A DNA stretch of 64,000 nt from Bryopsis sp. KO-2023 (taxonomy: Eukaryota; Chlorophyta; Ulvophyceae; Bryopsidales; Bryopsidaceae). Within the stretch, counting starts at the first letter, position 1. Each line of letters opens with the position of its first letter. Positions 21,436 to 33,223 of this stretch are shown piece after piece. The DNA lies in assembly GCA_030272585.1 (NCBI GenBank), contig BSYQ01000008.1, positions 310,001 through 374,000 of the forward strand, written 5' to 3'. The notes beneath the pieces are model-generated. The model ran no database searches. It was not told the origin of the DNA and was given only the letters and a program-made list of their open reading frames with translations. The position numbers were made by a program, and so were the translations under genes.

Positions 21436-24227
21436 ATGGCCTTCTCTGTCGCCAACGCCCCTCTGAAAGTATGCAAGCCCCAAGGCGCGCGCGCGAGGAG
21501 CTCGCGTGCGGTCGTGCGTGTTGCTTGCTCGTCGGAGAAACAATCTGAGGTTTCCTTCAACCGCCGAGATGCCTTCGTGGCAGGTGGGGATTGCAAGGCA
21601 TTTTCTTCACCCCCCTCCTGGAAGCGTGTGCCTTTTGTCAATTTGTTGCGTCTGGGCAACCCACGGATTTCTACTATCCACCGATCCACCACAGTTCTGC
21701 AGACAATGTCGCATTCTCCCAAGCCACGCTGAGAGAAACGTCCCTTCCTGTCGTTTCTTCATGCCAAAGCATCTGAAAGTTTTTTGTTTTCCTGCGCAGC
21801 TGGCGGTCTTATCGCTACGAGCAGTTTGATCGCGCCCGAGGCTTCCTTGGCAAAACTCGAGATCACCTTGAAAAAGGAGAATTTGAGCGCTCCACAAATC
21901 AAGGAACTCAGACAGGCGATGCAGAAGAGAGCGGAGCAGAATCTCGCCATGGTAAAAGGGTTCGCTTACTAAGCCTTACCGCGAAAAGATACGATTCCGC
22001 TGCAAAAATTCAACAAAATCGCTGCTCAGCAGAAGTCACCTGAACAGGCATTTCTGAGATCTTTGCAAGCATTAAGCCAAATCATGCGGTTGAACTTTCG
22101 AATCAACAAACCAGTTTGTTTAGATTTTGTACTAGTTTGTGTATACATGTATGATTTTATGTTGGTCGAACTCTTGGTGGAGACGAAATCCAGAAAACCA
22201 AACTTGGCTTGGGTGAGGAAACTGATATACATTTTGCACTGCTCCAGGTTTTGACATACCAGGACAATGCTGATGCGCTCCGTCTCTTGATCAACGATGC
22301 TGGAACCTACGATATTGTCACCAAAACTGGAGGACTCAATGGCTCCATCATTCTTGAGTAAGGATCAAAAATTCTCCACAAACCAGCCTCGAAAACAAGA
22401 AAAATACTGCAGCAAAACATGGTTTCACATTTTTGAACCTCTTCGAACTGACATTCTCAACTGAGCCCAATCTACCTGCTTGGCAGATCCCTCACCACAC
22501 ATATTCTCAATTTCCTGAACACATATTTGTGCATGCACACGTATATTTCTCGAACCTGTTAAAGCTATTTTAGACCGAAATCGTATGTATGTCAAATCAG
22601 CAGCTATGGTGTCCAACCTTTCAAAAGGGGGGGGGGAGAGATCAAATTTTGTTCTTACGGTTTCCTCCGCAATCCACATCCTTTTGCATAGACTCTTTAT
22701 CTTAGCGCCACCCCTGACCCATCAGCCTTTCACAACATTATATTATTTGAAAAAGAAATGCTTCATACTTGACCAGTCCATTCAAGTGGAGGGGACAAAA
22801 CACAACGCAACCGTGGTTCTGTATGTAATATGGCTGGGCTGTGTATTCCGTATGCAGGGAGGAGTTGAACCGTCCAGAGAATGTGGCTCTGAAGCCTTAC
22901 GTTGCCAAACTGAAACAGGGAAAAGATGTGATCGACAAAGAGTCGATTGAGGCTGGACAGGGCCCAATCAGCTGGACTGATGTTATTGTTTTGGGGGCGA
23001 AGGTCACCACCCAGCTGAAGTGGCTCGAAGCCAAGGTAATTTTTTTGGAAGATAAAACAAGCGTTGAAAACCCCTCCAAACCCTCGAAAATTGCAGTGGA
23101 TTTTCTGTCAACATGCTCTTCAATTGTTTAGCCAAATGCCACTGGCTGGCCGTTGTCCTGTGCAGCATCTTCTGATCTGCTTTCTTTCGAAAGCAATGGG
23201 TGTTGGGTGCTGGTTTTGATCGCAAATTGTGAGTTTGTGTTTTTTTTTTTCCATGTTGTATGCTTTTGCCCTGGTTGCAGAAAAAAACCACTGGAGGTGA
23301 CGAGAGTTCAGCCATGATTTTGAGTACTGCATTTGGAACAGCTTTCCCAATTACCATTGGTAGAGCTGATGCAACCGAGCCCTCCCCAGCTGGGAGGATT
23401 CCTCAGCCAGATGCCTCTGTCGATGAGATCGCGGTATGTTCTTTTCACCTGTATGGTTTCGTGGTCCAAATTCTTGCTTAAGCAATGGTCGCTTTCAGGA
23501 AGTTGTTAGCTGGGTGCATCATACTCATAGATTATCTCTATTTGCCGTTCAGTCGGTACATCCTCAGTCTTTTTGAACAGGGAAAAGTGTTAGTCATTCT
23601 GAAAGCTCCATAATCCTGCAATATTCTGGGTTCCTCGTCTCGAATTCCCCCCCTGTGCATCCACCTGAACAAGAGTTCTTTCTGCTGTGTATACGAACAG
23701 GAGTTTTTCAGGAGGCTTGGGAACAGAAACCCTGATCAAGAGCGCGGTTACTTGACCCCAAGGCCTCCTTTCTGGGAGAGGCCAGCATTTTTGCTATACA
23801 CTGCAGCCTGTGCTGATCCTGCAGCTGTTGAAGAAGACTGGACTAAGGCAGACCCTGAGAAGTTCCAGACGTGGAAGGCGAAGTATGACAAGAGCAGAAG
23901 AACCGTGACACGAACAGGTAGTTGGAGCTGAAAATTGTATCAATATGATGCGTTTGCTTGGGGGGTTGGGTCCAGGGGTGTGGCATTCTCACTGGTTATG
24001 TATGGCCTTGTATGGGGTTCTTGAGATGCTTTTGTTTTTGTAGTTTACGCAGAGTGAGGGATTCCCATCATGGGTTGACCGTGGAATTGTGTTTTGATGC
24101 GAATTGTGCTGGTTTTGCAGACTATGAGGTTGATTTCGTGGAATTTTTCACAAGGCTGGCTAACCTTGGGACCACTTTTGACAAACTGGCTTACCTCAAG
24201 GACTTGAGCCTGAGTGTGAAGACCTAG
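21436..24227 (+). CDS. TL29: TL29-like (APX4-type) thylakoid lumen protein, catalytically dead peroxidase fold
   Basis: Seven exons: 21436-21583, 21800-21951, 22248-22357, 22858-23035, 23281-23433, 23701-23917 and 24121-24227, all phase-consistent, giving 354 residues (plant TL29 is of similar length). Residues 1-35 form a plant-type plastid transit peptide. Residues 42-67 are a twin-arginine lumen signal (NRRDAFVAAGG, hydrophobic core, EASLA cleavage). The mature part follows class I ascorbate peroxidase (INDAGTYD, TKTGGLNGSI, EEELN), but the distal catalytic His and Trp positions are Asn116 and Ile115. The segment carrying the proximal heme His is also absent; the protein instead continues to a TL29-type C-terminus (YDKSRRTVTRTDYEVDF). 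In plants TL29 is a lumenal, grana-associated protein without ascorbate peroxidase activity; the same is inferred here. Confidence 0.85.
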
Positions 24228-25100
24228 GTTTCCAGGAGCGAACAAAAAAGCATGGACATGACCAAAAAACGAGATGAGATTTTCGTGTGAGAACATTTGG
24301 GATTCTTTCTTTTGTAGGATGTTTTGCAGAACGTTTTTATGACTTTGGGAAGCTTGGCTTAAAAAGGTTGTGTTGCTGGGCAGCGATTTTGTCGGTGGTG
24401 GTGTCGGATCGGATCAGCCACTGTGTATTTAATTTTCCACTCTTTGTTTGCCTATTTCTGAACGCCGATTTCAGCATCGTTTTGCATGCACCCGAACACG
24501 CTGTCAACCATAAAGATACTTCTCATCATTTGCTGAACCAAATCAAAGGGGCAAGAGGAGAAGAAAGAACTTCATCCAGAGTCCCACGATAAACTCACCA
24601 CCGCAAAAAGCATAAATAACGACAGCTTGTGAGCGACGTGGCTTTGTTCCTCCACTCCTCTCGAAGTAGAAATCTTCGTGAGAAAAAATCACGATACTCG
24701 TCATTCGTGACTGTACCCTTAGAAACGTCCCACAAATCGTCGAGAGGGAAGGCGAAGGGGTGGGTGGATTACGACTTTCAGCCTCCGTTTTTGAGTTTGA
24801 TCTTGATTTCTGTGGGTTCTACATCCCAACCTCCCTGGGTGCAACGAGTCCGACCTTGCTTTGTCAAAACCCTAGCAAGCATTAGAATGATTATGGAGCG
24901 TAAGAGCGCTAAGTGCTCATGTATCAGGAGCGGCACAACTGAAGCTGCCTCAAGTATCCTTGCTCACAACTCCGGTTGATTTGATACTGGCCACCACTAA
25001 TTGTCCAAGCAGAGTGCACCAGTGGAGAGAGTACTCAGTTCAAAAGTAGCCCAACACAAACCCCCGAGTCCCCTCCAGTTTCCAGAGAGGCTGTGCCAAA
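24228..25100. other. Intergenic, nothing recognised
   Basis: 3' region of the TL29-like gene and upstream region of the polycystin gene. Open frames here lack support. Confidence 0.45.
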
Positions 25101-28100
25101 ATGAGGAGTAAACTTTCGCCCCTGCCCCAGACAAAAGAAGAGATTAAGGTGCACAACACATCCATGCTCTACAAACGCATAAACGATATTCACGGAGCTC
25201 CAGAGTCTTCTCTCAAGCGTAAAAGGGCGTCCTGTTCTACGTTTGGGTGACGACTTAGAGGGGCCTTGTCGCTCGTCGGAGTTCGGTTAGGTGGATGTTT
25301 GACCGCCACTGTGGGCAACCCCACATTTATCGTCCCACATTTAACTGTTTGTTGTGGTGATCGGGAGACGCAGACATTCGCGGATAGGCCACCAACTGTT
25401 GTTCGCTTCTTCACGGGCTTGATCGATCGCTCTTGTGTCCCTATTTGCAACCGAGTGTTACTTTGGGAAAACGTTATGGAAGGAGGAGAAAATCAGGCGC
25501 TTTCTACAATCGACTAGCTCTGCATTAAGTGGTGGTGTTTGTGGGTTGCTCGCAGAAATCCTTGAATGATGGTGAAAACTCGGCGTTGGATCCTTCGGAG
25601 GAAGAGGATGGCAAGCCACCCAATGACGAAACAATGGAAAGAGCGCAACGAGTCGCTCGCGAACTGCACGATAGATATGAGAAGCAAGTTCAGCGGTGGA
25701 TCGACTACCGAAACTTGTTTGTCTTCATTGGCTTCGTCGCACTTTTCTTGGCAGTATTGTACTTGCAGCGGAACGCTCAGACCGCCTACCAAGTCCATTC
25801 AACCTTATCTACGATTCTGCCCACGACCTTATTCATGGACACTCCATTGTCCGTGTTGAAATGGATAAAACTGCTCCTCAAGGTAAAAAAACACACGAGC
25901 TGTATATGCACAAGAAAAGCAATCAACTCTTTTTCTATGCACTTCCTTTCAGTTCGCGATTTTGAGCCTGAATCGTGTCGTTGCATGGCTTTCAGAACGT
26001 GTGGAAAGATCCTGCCTGTGGTGATGGGATCTGCGAAACACCGTTTGAGTTCGCCTCCTATGGCAGATTTGGATGCCGAGCAGATTGTGGCAAGCTCTCA
26101 GAGATGCAGAATTTGACGACTGTGCAAATTGATCTTATCTTCAATTTTGATCATCCAGTGACGTCTATTTCATCTGCAGTAAGTTTCCACAATAGTAAAA
26201 AAAAGCATTGTCGGCTTTTTCTTCTTTTGGGGAGGGGGACCACAACCTCTTCGCAGTGAACCAACAAACGATCTACTTGCATAGGACCTGATGACGCAAG
26301 CGTCTTGGAATCTATGTCCAAAAAATGGCGCTCCACATGGAAAGGATTGTTATTATGCATCTGATCAAATCTTCGAGAGCCTCAAGGGAGAGGTGCATGT
26401 GACGATTGACGACGTCCCTGATGGAGAGTGGCAGGTATTCATCAAGCGCGACTTTTTCAACAAGGTACGGGGCGCCGTGAGAATTGTGGAGAAAGTTAAG
26501 GAGCAAGCAGATTGGGACAGAAAATATGGGGCCTACTTGGCGGCGCGGGCAGACCAGGAGTTTGAGCTGAGAGTCTTGAACGTGAGCCACCTCCCCGATA
26601 TGTTTGGAATCCTGAAGTTGTTAACAGATAGTGTCCTGGAAAAGGAAATTAATTGATTGTGGTGTCAAATAGGAAGCGATTGCTATGTCAAATGTGACGG
26701 CATACCAGTTCACCGTCGACAAGCTCGTGTCGGGGTTCAACGATCAATACAACGCAAACCAGCAGCAGTTTCTTGACAACAGCTTAAACGAGACTGCATA
26801 TGCCGACGCCAATGCCACTGTCGATGCAGAGAAAACGTTCATCCTCGGGCAATACGAGAAGGCTACGTGTCGTTGCGATGACTTGGGGGTTGTAATCGAG
26901 TTTGAGGAGGATTGCAAGGGAGTTGCAGGTTTGTTTTTCAAAAGTTTCAAACACAGTTGCTCTAATCCAGTTGAAAAGAATAGGCAATATTTTACCTCCA
27001 ATCGTTCCAGGTAGCCTCACAGTGATTCAAACCCTGTCTGGAATTCTAGGTACACTCTCACAAGAAGATGTGGAGGGTGTAACGCTGACGGAAACAGAAG
27101 TTTGTGAGCGATACAAAAACATGACGGATCAGTCCATTGCGGATCGTTTGGTTGGCGTTCAAGACAAACTGACATACGAGCGACTCGGGAGCAGAGGCAT
27201 CAATGGAAAAGTAGGGGCTCGAGCTGCGAAAAAGACTGAACTGAAGGATTACATCAACGCTGCCAAGCCTGAGGTGTATGATTCGGTCTTCATAACGCCA
27301 ACCGGCCAATCTCCAGAGAAGGACGTCAACTTTACGGAGACAAAGTAAGCCTCCAGGTTCGTGAAGCAAACGTTTCTCACCCCCAGAACCGACACCACCT
27401 ATCTATATTATGCAAGTGGACTGAATGTATAGTGTTTTTTCCCTTTCAGATTTGACACCTTGGCAAAATATTTTTCTGATGGTCCGACTGGGTACATGGA
27501 CCCTGCCGCCCTGACTGCTCAGCTTAGCCTAGCGACAAGAGAGGTCAGAAATTCAACGCTTGACGAGTTGCGAGAGCGCTCTCAAAGTAGAACAGAGGAG
27601 ATCTATGAGCAGCAGCAAGAAATTGAAGAGATCGACGTAATTCAAGAAATGATTGGCAAATACTCGGCTGTGGATGCGAACTTCACGAAAGACCCAGTGC
27701 CAACATTCGTGGCGTACAACTATGTGACATGGAGCGGCAGCAGCGTGGAGTATCTGGTGTGCGATCTTGAGGCGAGGGCCCCGAAATACATGGGAGAATG
27801 CCAGCCAAGCGTGGTCTGCACCAGAGATGATGACACATCGCCATACACTTGCCCCAACAGACCTGAGCTCCTTGCAGAAGAATGTGATATCTGGTAAGGG
27901 AAAGAACATCAGTTGTGTATGTTTCGCTGGGTGCACGAAAGCGACGTATGTATGTTTTGTCAGGTGCAATCGTCAAGAAGATTGTAACGCTATTTGCCAA
28001 TGCACTTCGACGGGGGGTGAGTGCTCATCTGACGAGTACTGCAAGTGCGAAATCTGTGAGGACCTGCAGGTCGCAGAGGAAGAAAACGAGTTTAGAACTA

Positions 28101-31100
28101 TTGAAGACATTGCCACGAGTGGTGGAAGCTCCTCTGGTAGTTTAGTCGGCCGGAGAAGAGCCCGACGGCTCCAATCTGATAATCGAACGGAAGAGCAGCT
28201 GGACGAACTGTTGGAAGGAGTAAAAGTCTTGCGATCTGGTCAGGATGGGCTGAAGGAACAAGTATGTATCAATAAGACGACCTTGCTGTCCCAAGCCTTA
28301 CGCTGTCGTAGGTAGACAACGCCACAGTTAAGTTTCAACTCTGGTTGTAGGTCGAATCTTTGGAGTCGGAAGTGGAAACAGCAAATTCCTTGAGTGAGGA
28401 GCGCGCAAAAGACACAAGCCTGCAGCAACTTATTCAGCAAGGCCGTCAAGAAATTGCTACAGGTCAAGAACGAGTGGAAACAATGCTGGATGAGATTCTT
28501 GGAAAGCAAAATGAGGCGCTAGCTGCGGCCCAGGAAGCACAAAAGACGGTGGCGGCTCTGGAGGCACTCGCTGTGAAAGCAGCCCAGGCGCAAGCAGATA
28601 TAGATCGGGCAGTGAGAGAACAACTCAATGCCATCAAGATTGCCTCACAGCAGAACCTGATCAGTCTTGATCAGGTACAAAAGGGATTTTTGAAGGCAAA
28701 CATCGAAATCCACAAGATTTGGGGGGGGTTTTTAGAGAGAGCCTTAAGACAATTCTTTTTTGACGTTCGCAGGCACTGGAGCTCTACAAGCGGGCACGCA
28801 GGGACCGCCTGTTGGCTGAAAGAAAAGCTGAACTTGCCAATCGTCGGTGCACCAGTCAGATGGTCGTTCATCAGGACTTCGAAGTCGATAACTACGAAGA
28901 AGAAGACATCCAGACGTCAAGAGAGCGTCACATTGGCCTTACCAATCGGGTGATCGCAGGCTTGCTCCTCCACACCAGTAGAACGAAGCCTGTCAAGTGC
29001 TCAGACTCGAGATTCACCGCAATAGAAAATGAGTGCAGTGGAGGATTATCGGCACAGTCCTATGGCGTCGACCCAGCGTTCAAGCTTGGGACATCCCTGT
29101 TTAACGCAGATATTGACAACGAAGAGAGCATGGTGGTATACTACAATTGCTCCGAGCTCAATGTGGCCACCTACGATCTGCAAGATCCTTACTCGAAGTA
29201 TGAGCGCTTCGTCAATCAGGAACCGTTCTGCGCTGAGCTATTCAGCATCCGCGATATCCCGTATGGCTTCCGTGCTTTTGATTTGGAGGGAAAATCCATA
29301 GGTTTCCCCGTTTTCTTCGACATTAATTTGTCTGAAGGAGAGGCGAAGAGGTGGTACTCATACATTGATGAAGGATTGTTTTTGGACGGAGATACCCGCA
29401 CCGTGACAGCTGAAATGGTGACATACAATGCGGAACTCATGATTTTCGGTTTCGTCCGGGTCAGCTTCACTTTCACGGATGGCGGCTCTATAAAAGTCAC
29501 CCACAAACTACACACGCTGAAGGTGGAGCTTTATGAGACCCCTCAGGACTTTGCTCGTTTGGCGCTGGAGATCTTGTGGACAGGAGCGGTCTTTTTATGG
29601 CTGATAGTCGATGTTTATAACATCAATCGAAGGAGGACCGAAAAGGGCTCGTTCTTCAAGGCCTTCACCTCGCTGTGGGTCTGGACCGACTTGGTTTCGA
29701 ACGTACTGATGACTATTGCTGTGATCATGTGGTGGACGTTTGTTGTGAACTATGCCGACCCCTTCAATATTGACCTCAGGTACGTTTCCTGAAAGACGAA
29801 AGTGCGTTAAAAAGTGGTGTTGGCGTTCCATCGACATGCAGAAAAGCACCTCACTCACTCGCAAAGTGATGCGCAGATACGATGTCTATGCGTCGCTGAA
29901 TCCACAAGCCGCCTATCTGAAGCTACAGGATCGGGGAGCGGGCTTGGTCGCCATGCACAATGATTTCAAGAGCATGCAGGAGTTGGTTGATACACTGGCC
30001 TGGTACTACGCTTTGAACGGCATCAACATTCTTCTCTTAATAGCGAGGCTTCTGAAGAGGATGGACTTCCAGCCCAGATTGGGCGTTGTGACTCGATCAC
30101 TCGCTTTGGCAGGGCCAGACTTGATCCATTTCTCCCTCGTCTCAGGAATGGTGTTTATTGGCTATGCAATGATGGCGCATTTGATTTTTGGAAACGCCAT
30201 CCAGGGCTTTTCTACGTTCTCCAAATCTGTTAATACCTGCTTCGAGATCCTATTGGGAGAGATTGGGGTCAATGATGAGCTGAAGGCTCTTTCTGGACTT
30301 CAAGCGTTGGCTGGAACTTTATTCTTCTGGTCTTTTGAGCTTCTTGTTTTCATGGTCCTCCTGAATTTCTTGCTGGCTATCATTGTGGACGCGTTCTCGG
30401 AAGTGAAAGAGAACACCAGTGATATGACGGGGATGCACACCGAGCTTGCTCAGATGATCAAGGTGAAATGGCAGAACTTCAGAGGGTGGCTAACGAACAA
30501 GAACCACGTCCCTGAATCGAAAATGGGTCAGATGCTGAAGCTATGGGCCGGCGATTCCAGTGAAGAGGAGCCCCTCATAAAGACAGAGATTTTCGATGAG
30601 AAGAAGCTCAAGGTTAGAGACATTACGAGTACATTGTGCAAGCTATCTTTTTTTTTATCAGGTTCAACAAAGTTATCGGAGGATTGACAATTTTTTTGGA
30701 TCCTGGTTCGATTCTTTTTTTTGTTGTGTTTTATTTGTTAGATTCTAGGGGAGGAAATCGACACGGAGGCTCTGAAAGAAATCTTGAACCAGTGCCTGGT
30801 GGATGTGCCCCCTCCCTCCATGACAAGGTCCCTGTTGTCGTTTGGGAGAGTCAAGCCAACCCATGAAGTCCCCACGCAAATGGAATTAAACAGGGCTGCG
30901 GAATACGTCATCGAACGATTCGGCCACCTACCCGGAGAGGATGAGGATGAAGACGGAGAGGATGGGGAAGGGGAAGGAGAAGAAAAGGAGGGCAAAAGCT
31001 CCTCGAAGATCGATGGCGTGAGTTTACACATTTGTTGTATTTTGAACACAAAAACTCTAGTAGTGGGACAGTTCTATCTATCGCCAGCACTTGGGACATA

Positions 31101-31397
31101 TTTTGAGAGTTTCGATAACAATACCAAAGTGTTTTCCATCCACAATAATATCTCACTGAACTTTGCTCCGAGCCACATGATCTGACCGCGACAAATGTTT
31201 TCCAGCTGTCGGATGAGACTGCGGAGCAGCTGGAGCTTGAAAGAGAGAAACTGGCCAGAGCTCTCGAACGATTGGCAGAGGTCCAACGCGAACTTGCGGA
31301 GGGTCAGCGAAACATCATGGTCGGGCAGAAACAGCTTGTGCAGCAGCAAGGGAAGCTTGTGAACCTGTTGGGACAGCAACCGCCGCCAAGATCTTGA
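25101..31397 (+). CDS. PKD2: Polycystin-2-type cation channel (TRPP family)
   Basis: Confident exons: 25556-25882, 25996-26178, 26285-26581, 26673-26928, 27011-27344, 27450-27893, 27964-28261, 28351-28674, 28773-29779, 29847-30612, 30742-31017 and 31206-31397, i.e. 1,567 residues. A first exon from ATG 25101 (MRSKLSPLPQTKEEIK) is likely; its junction is unresolved. In order: TM1 (NLFVFIGFVALFLAVLYLQ); an LNR-like cysteine module (CGDGICE, FGCRADCG); a large extracellular region with a second Cys-rich block (CNAICQCTSTGGECSS); a coiled coil; the polycystin domain; TM2-TM5; a pore loop (FEILLGEIG); TM6 (LLNFLLAIIVDAF); and an acidic linker and C-terminal coiled coil (EQLELEREKLARALERLAEV). In Chlamydomonas PKD2 is a flagellar-membrane calcium channel of about this size. 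A flagellar role here is inferred. Confidence 0.9.
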
Positions 31398-32397
31398 TCA
31401 TCTCTTGTTTAAAGTTCTTCAGATATCTTTCACGGCGTATTGGATTAAATACGCTTCTTTCCGTTTGAGGGTTGTTTATTTGATTTGGAGACTTGGTGTT
31501 TGGTGTGAGTGATGTGGTTTTGGAACTTGGTGTTGATTTTGCGAAGCAATTGCACTTGCATCAATTAAAGTGAAGGCACATATATTCTCTGCAGGAAGCC
31601 TCAGCTGAGGCTTCCAATTTAAACTTACCCTTGTGCCAATGAGGTCGACCTGAGGGAGCAAATCATGTGACAAATTTAAAGTACAACAGAACAACAAACA
31701 ATATAACCCAATCGTATAAGCTATCACCAACAAACGAGGTTGTTTCGTGAAGGAAGTCCGGAATAGAAAGACTATTGTCCTTCGAAAGTGTTTACAATAC
31801 CTCCAAAATATGCCTCCAAATACTCCTCCAAATATGCCTACTTCTAAAACGCCCTTCCATTATTAAATAGGCAAAGATTAGCTTCCCACTAACTTCCTCC
31901 TATGTGTAAACTACCTTCTAATGACACCAATAATCAATTAATCGTCATCCCTTTTCGAAGGACTCTTTCCTATACCTCTTCCACACAAGTCTTTCCTTTT
32001 GCAACCTTCTAGTCTTACGAAACCTATATTCTCGGCCACAGCTGTCAATTGCCTTGCAAGGCTTGTGGGTCAGGGGGAGCAACCTAGCCTTCAAGGCTAG
32101 TTCTCCATTTTGACTATTTCTTACCTTTCAATTCGCTTGGGACGAGGAGATTGCCCAAATCCAGAATCGCAAGCTCTGGAACTTGACACTTAGAGAAATG
32201 AGACTAACTTAACATCAAATTCGTTGTGTCTTAAAAGGTCCATATTACCTAATTAGCAGCAAGAACACAAAAAAAAACAAAAAAAAACAGGCTGTGACGC
32301 AAATTCACAAGGAGGAGCACAGTACACAAAAAATGCAACATATCCTTAGTAAAGAATGAGCAATGAAATCAACCAAAAGAGATGAACGCTGAAGCAA
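31398..32397. other. Intergenic with several palindromes
   Basis: 3' region of the polycystin gene. Besides the 22-bp palindrome at 31594-31615 it holds GCCTTGCAAGGC (around 32051) and CTAGCCTTCAAGGCTAG (around 32084). No gene was recognised. Confidence 0.5.
31594..31615. repeat. Perfect 22-bp palindrome 3' of the polycystin gene
   Basis: GGAAGCCTCAG is followed immediately by its reverse complement with no spacer, about 200 bases past the stop at 31397. It could form a DNA cruciform or be a dyad binding site. Its role is unknown. Confidence 0.85.
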
Positions 32398-32857
32398 AGC
32401 GAAAGCTTGCAGATGGAGAGTGTTGGATTAAAGACGTGCAGAATGACATGAGCATCTGTAGAGACTGCAGTGCCAGTGGAATCATCAAATCTAGGCGTAA
32501 GTCTGTTTACAGATATTGACAACTGACACCTCCAGCAAGCCTCAATTTTAATCAAGTGCTGAAAATTTTTGATTGTCATTATTTGCACACTTGTTTAGGA
32601 ACAATCTCTGGCTCCGAGCCAAAGTGGAAAACGATGTGGCATCTATTGTTTGACAGGTTCTGCAGAGTCACTTTTGATGGCTTTTCTGATGGGCATTTTT
32701 TTCTTTCTTTCTTTGAATCTCCAGAATCCTCCTCAGACTTGCGCAGCCTGAAAGCGGTGTTGAAACCTTGAAGAAAAATCCCTCTATTAGTCCTCGTCTG
32801 AAAAAGGCAGCCGATGATTTCGTGAATTCAGCAACAGCACTCGAAGGAGACAAGTGA
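32398..32857 (+). pseudogene. Truncated, frameshifted 3' end of a PAN gene
   Basis: Only the end of exon 6 (to 32496, ECWIKDVQNDMSICRDC and SGIIKSRR) and the last exon (32725-32857) are present. The last exon is 133 nt against 134 nt in gene B. One missing base after GTGTTGAAACC creates an in-frame TGA, after which the original frame resumes (FVNSATALEGDK). With no 5' exons, no signal peptide and this frameshift it cannot make the protein. It is the start of segmental duplication copy A. Confidence 0.9.
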
Positions 32858-33183
32858 TTTTGTCTGCCAGGAATCTTTGGATTTCCAAAAGATTGCTGCT
32901 CTTTAAATGATCAGGGTTTTCAACGACCCTGGAGCACAACTTGTGACTTTGGTTTAGTTGTTTTTCGAAGAAGGCATATGCTTGTCTACATTCAGACTCC
33001 AGATAATTTGAGCAAAAATCATCTGTTCACATTCTAAGGGTGCCGTTAACAATTTGAATGCATTTCGAACGATGGGGATATTGGATCATCCAATGTCCAA
33101 TAACTTTTTTCTGGTCTTGATGGAGACCAAGGGAAACTTTGGGTTATTCCAGGGGGGGGTGTTTTTTTTGAGATACTGGTCGA

Positions 33184-33223
33184 TTGATCATATGATCAAT
33201 GATGTAGATGCATCTACATCATT
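33184..33223. repeat. Two abutting perfect palindromes (16 and 26 bp)
   Basis: TTGATCATATGATCAA occupies 33184-33199. A 26-bp perfect palindrome centred on GATGCATC occupies 33198-33223, overlapping the first by two bases. The equivalent point in copy B (about 40530-40545) lacks both and reads straight through, so the palindromic segment was gained in A or deleted in B. Confidence 0.85.

Noticed and set aside
24629-24979. 116-codon plus-strand open frame between TL29 and polycystin genes
   Set aside because: No domain, no splice logic, composition like non-coding DNA.
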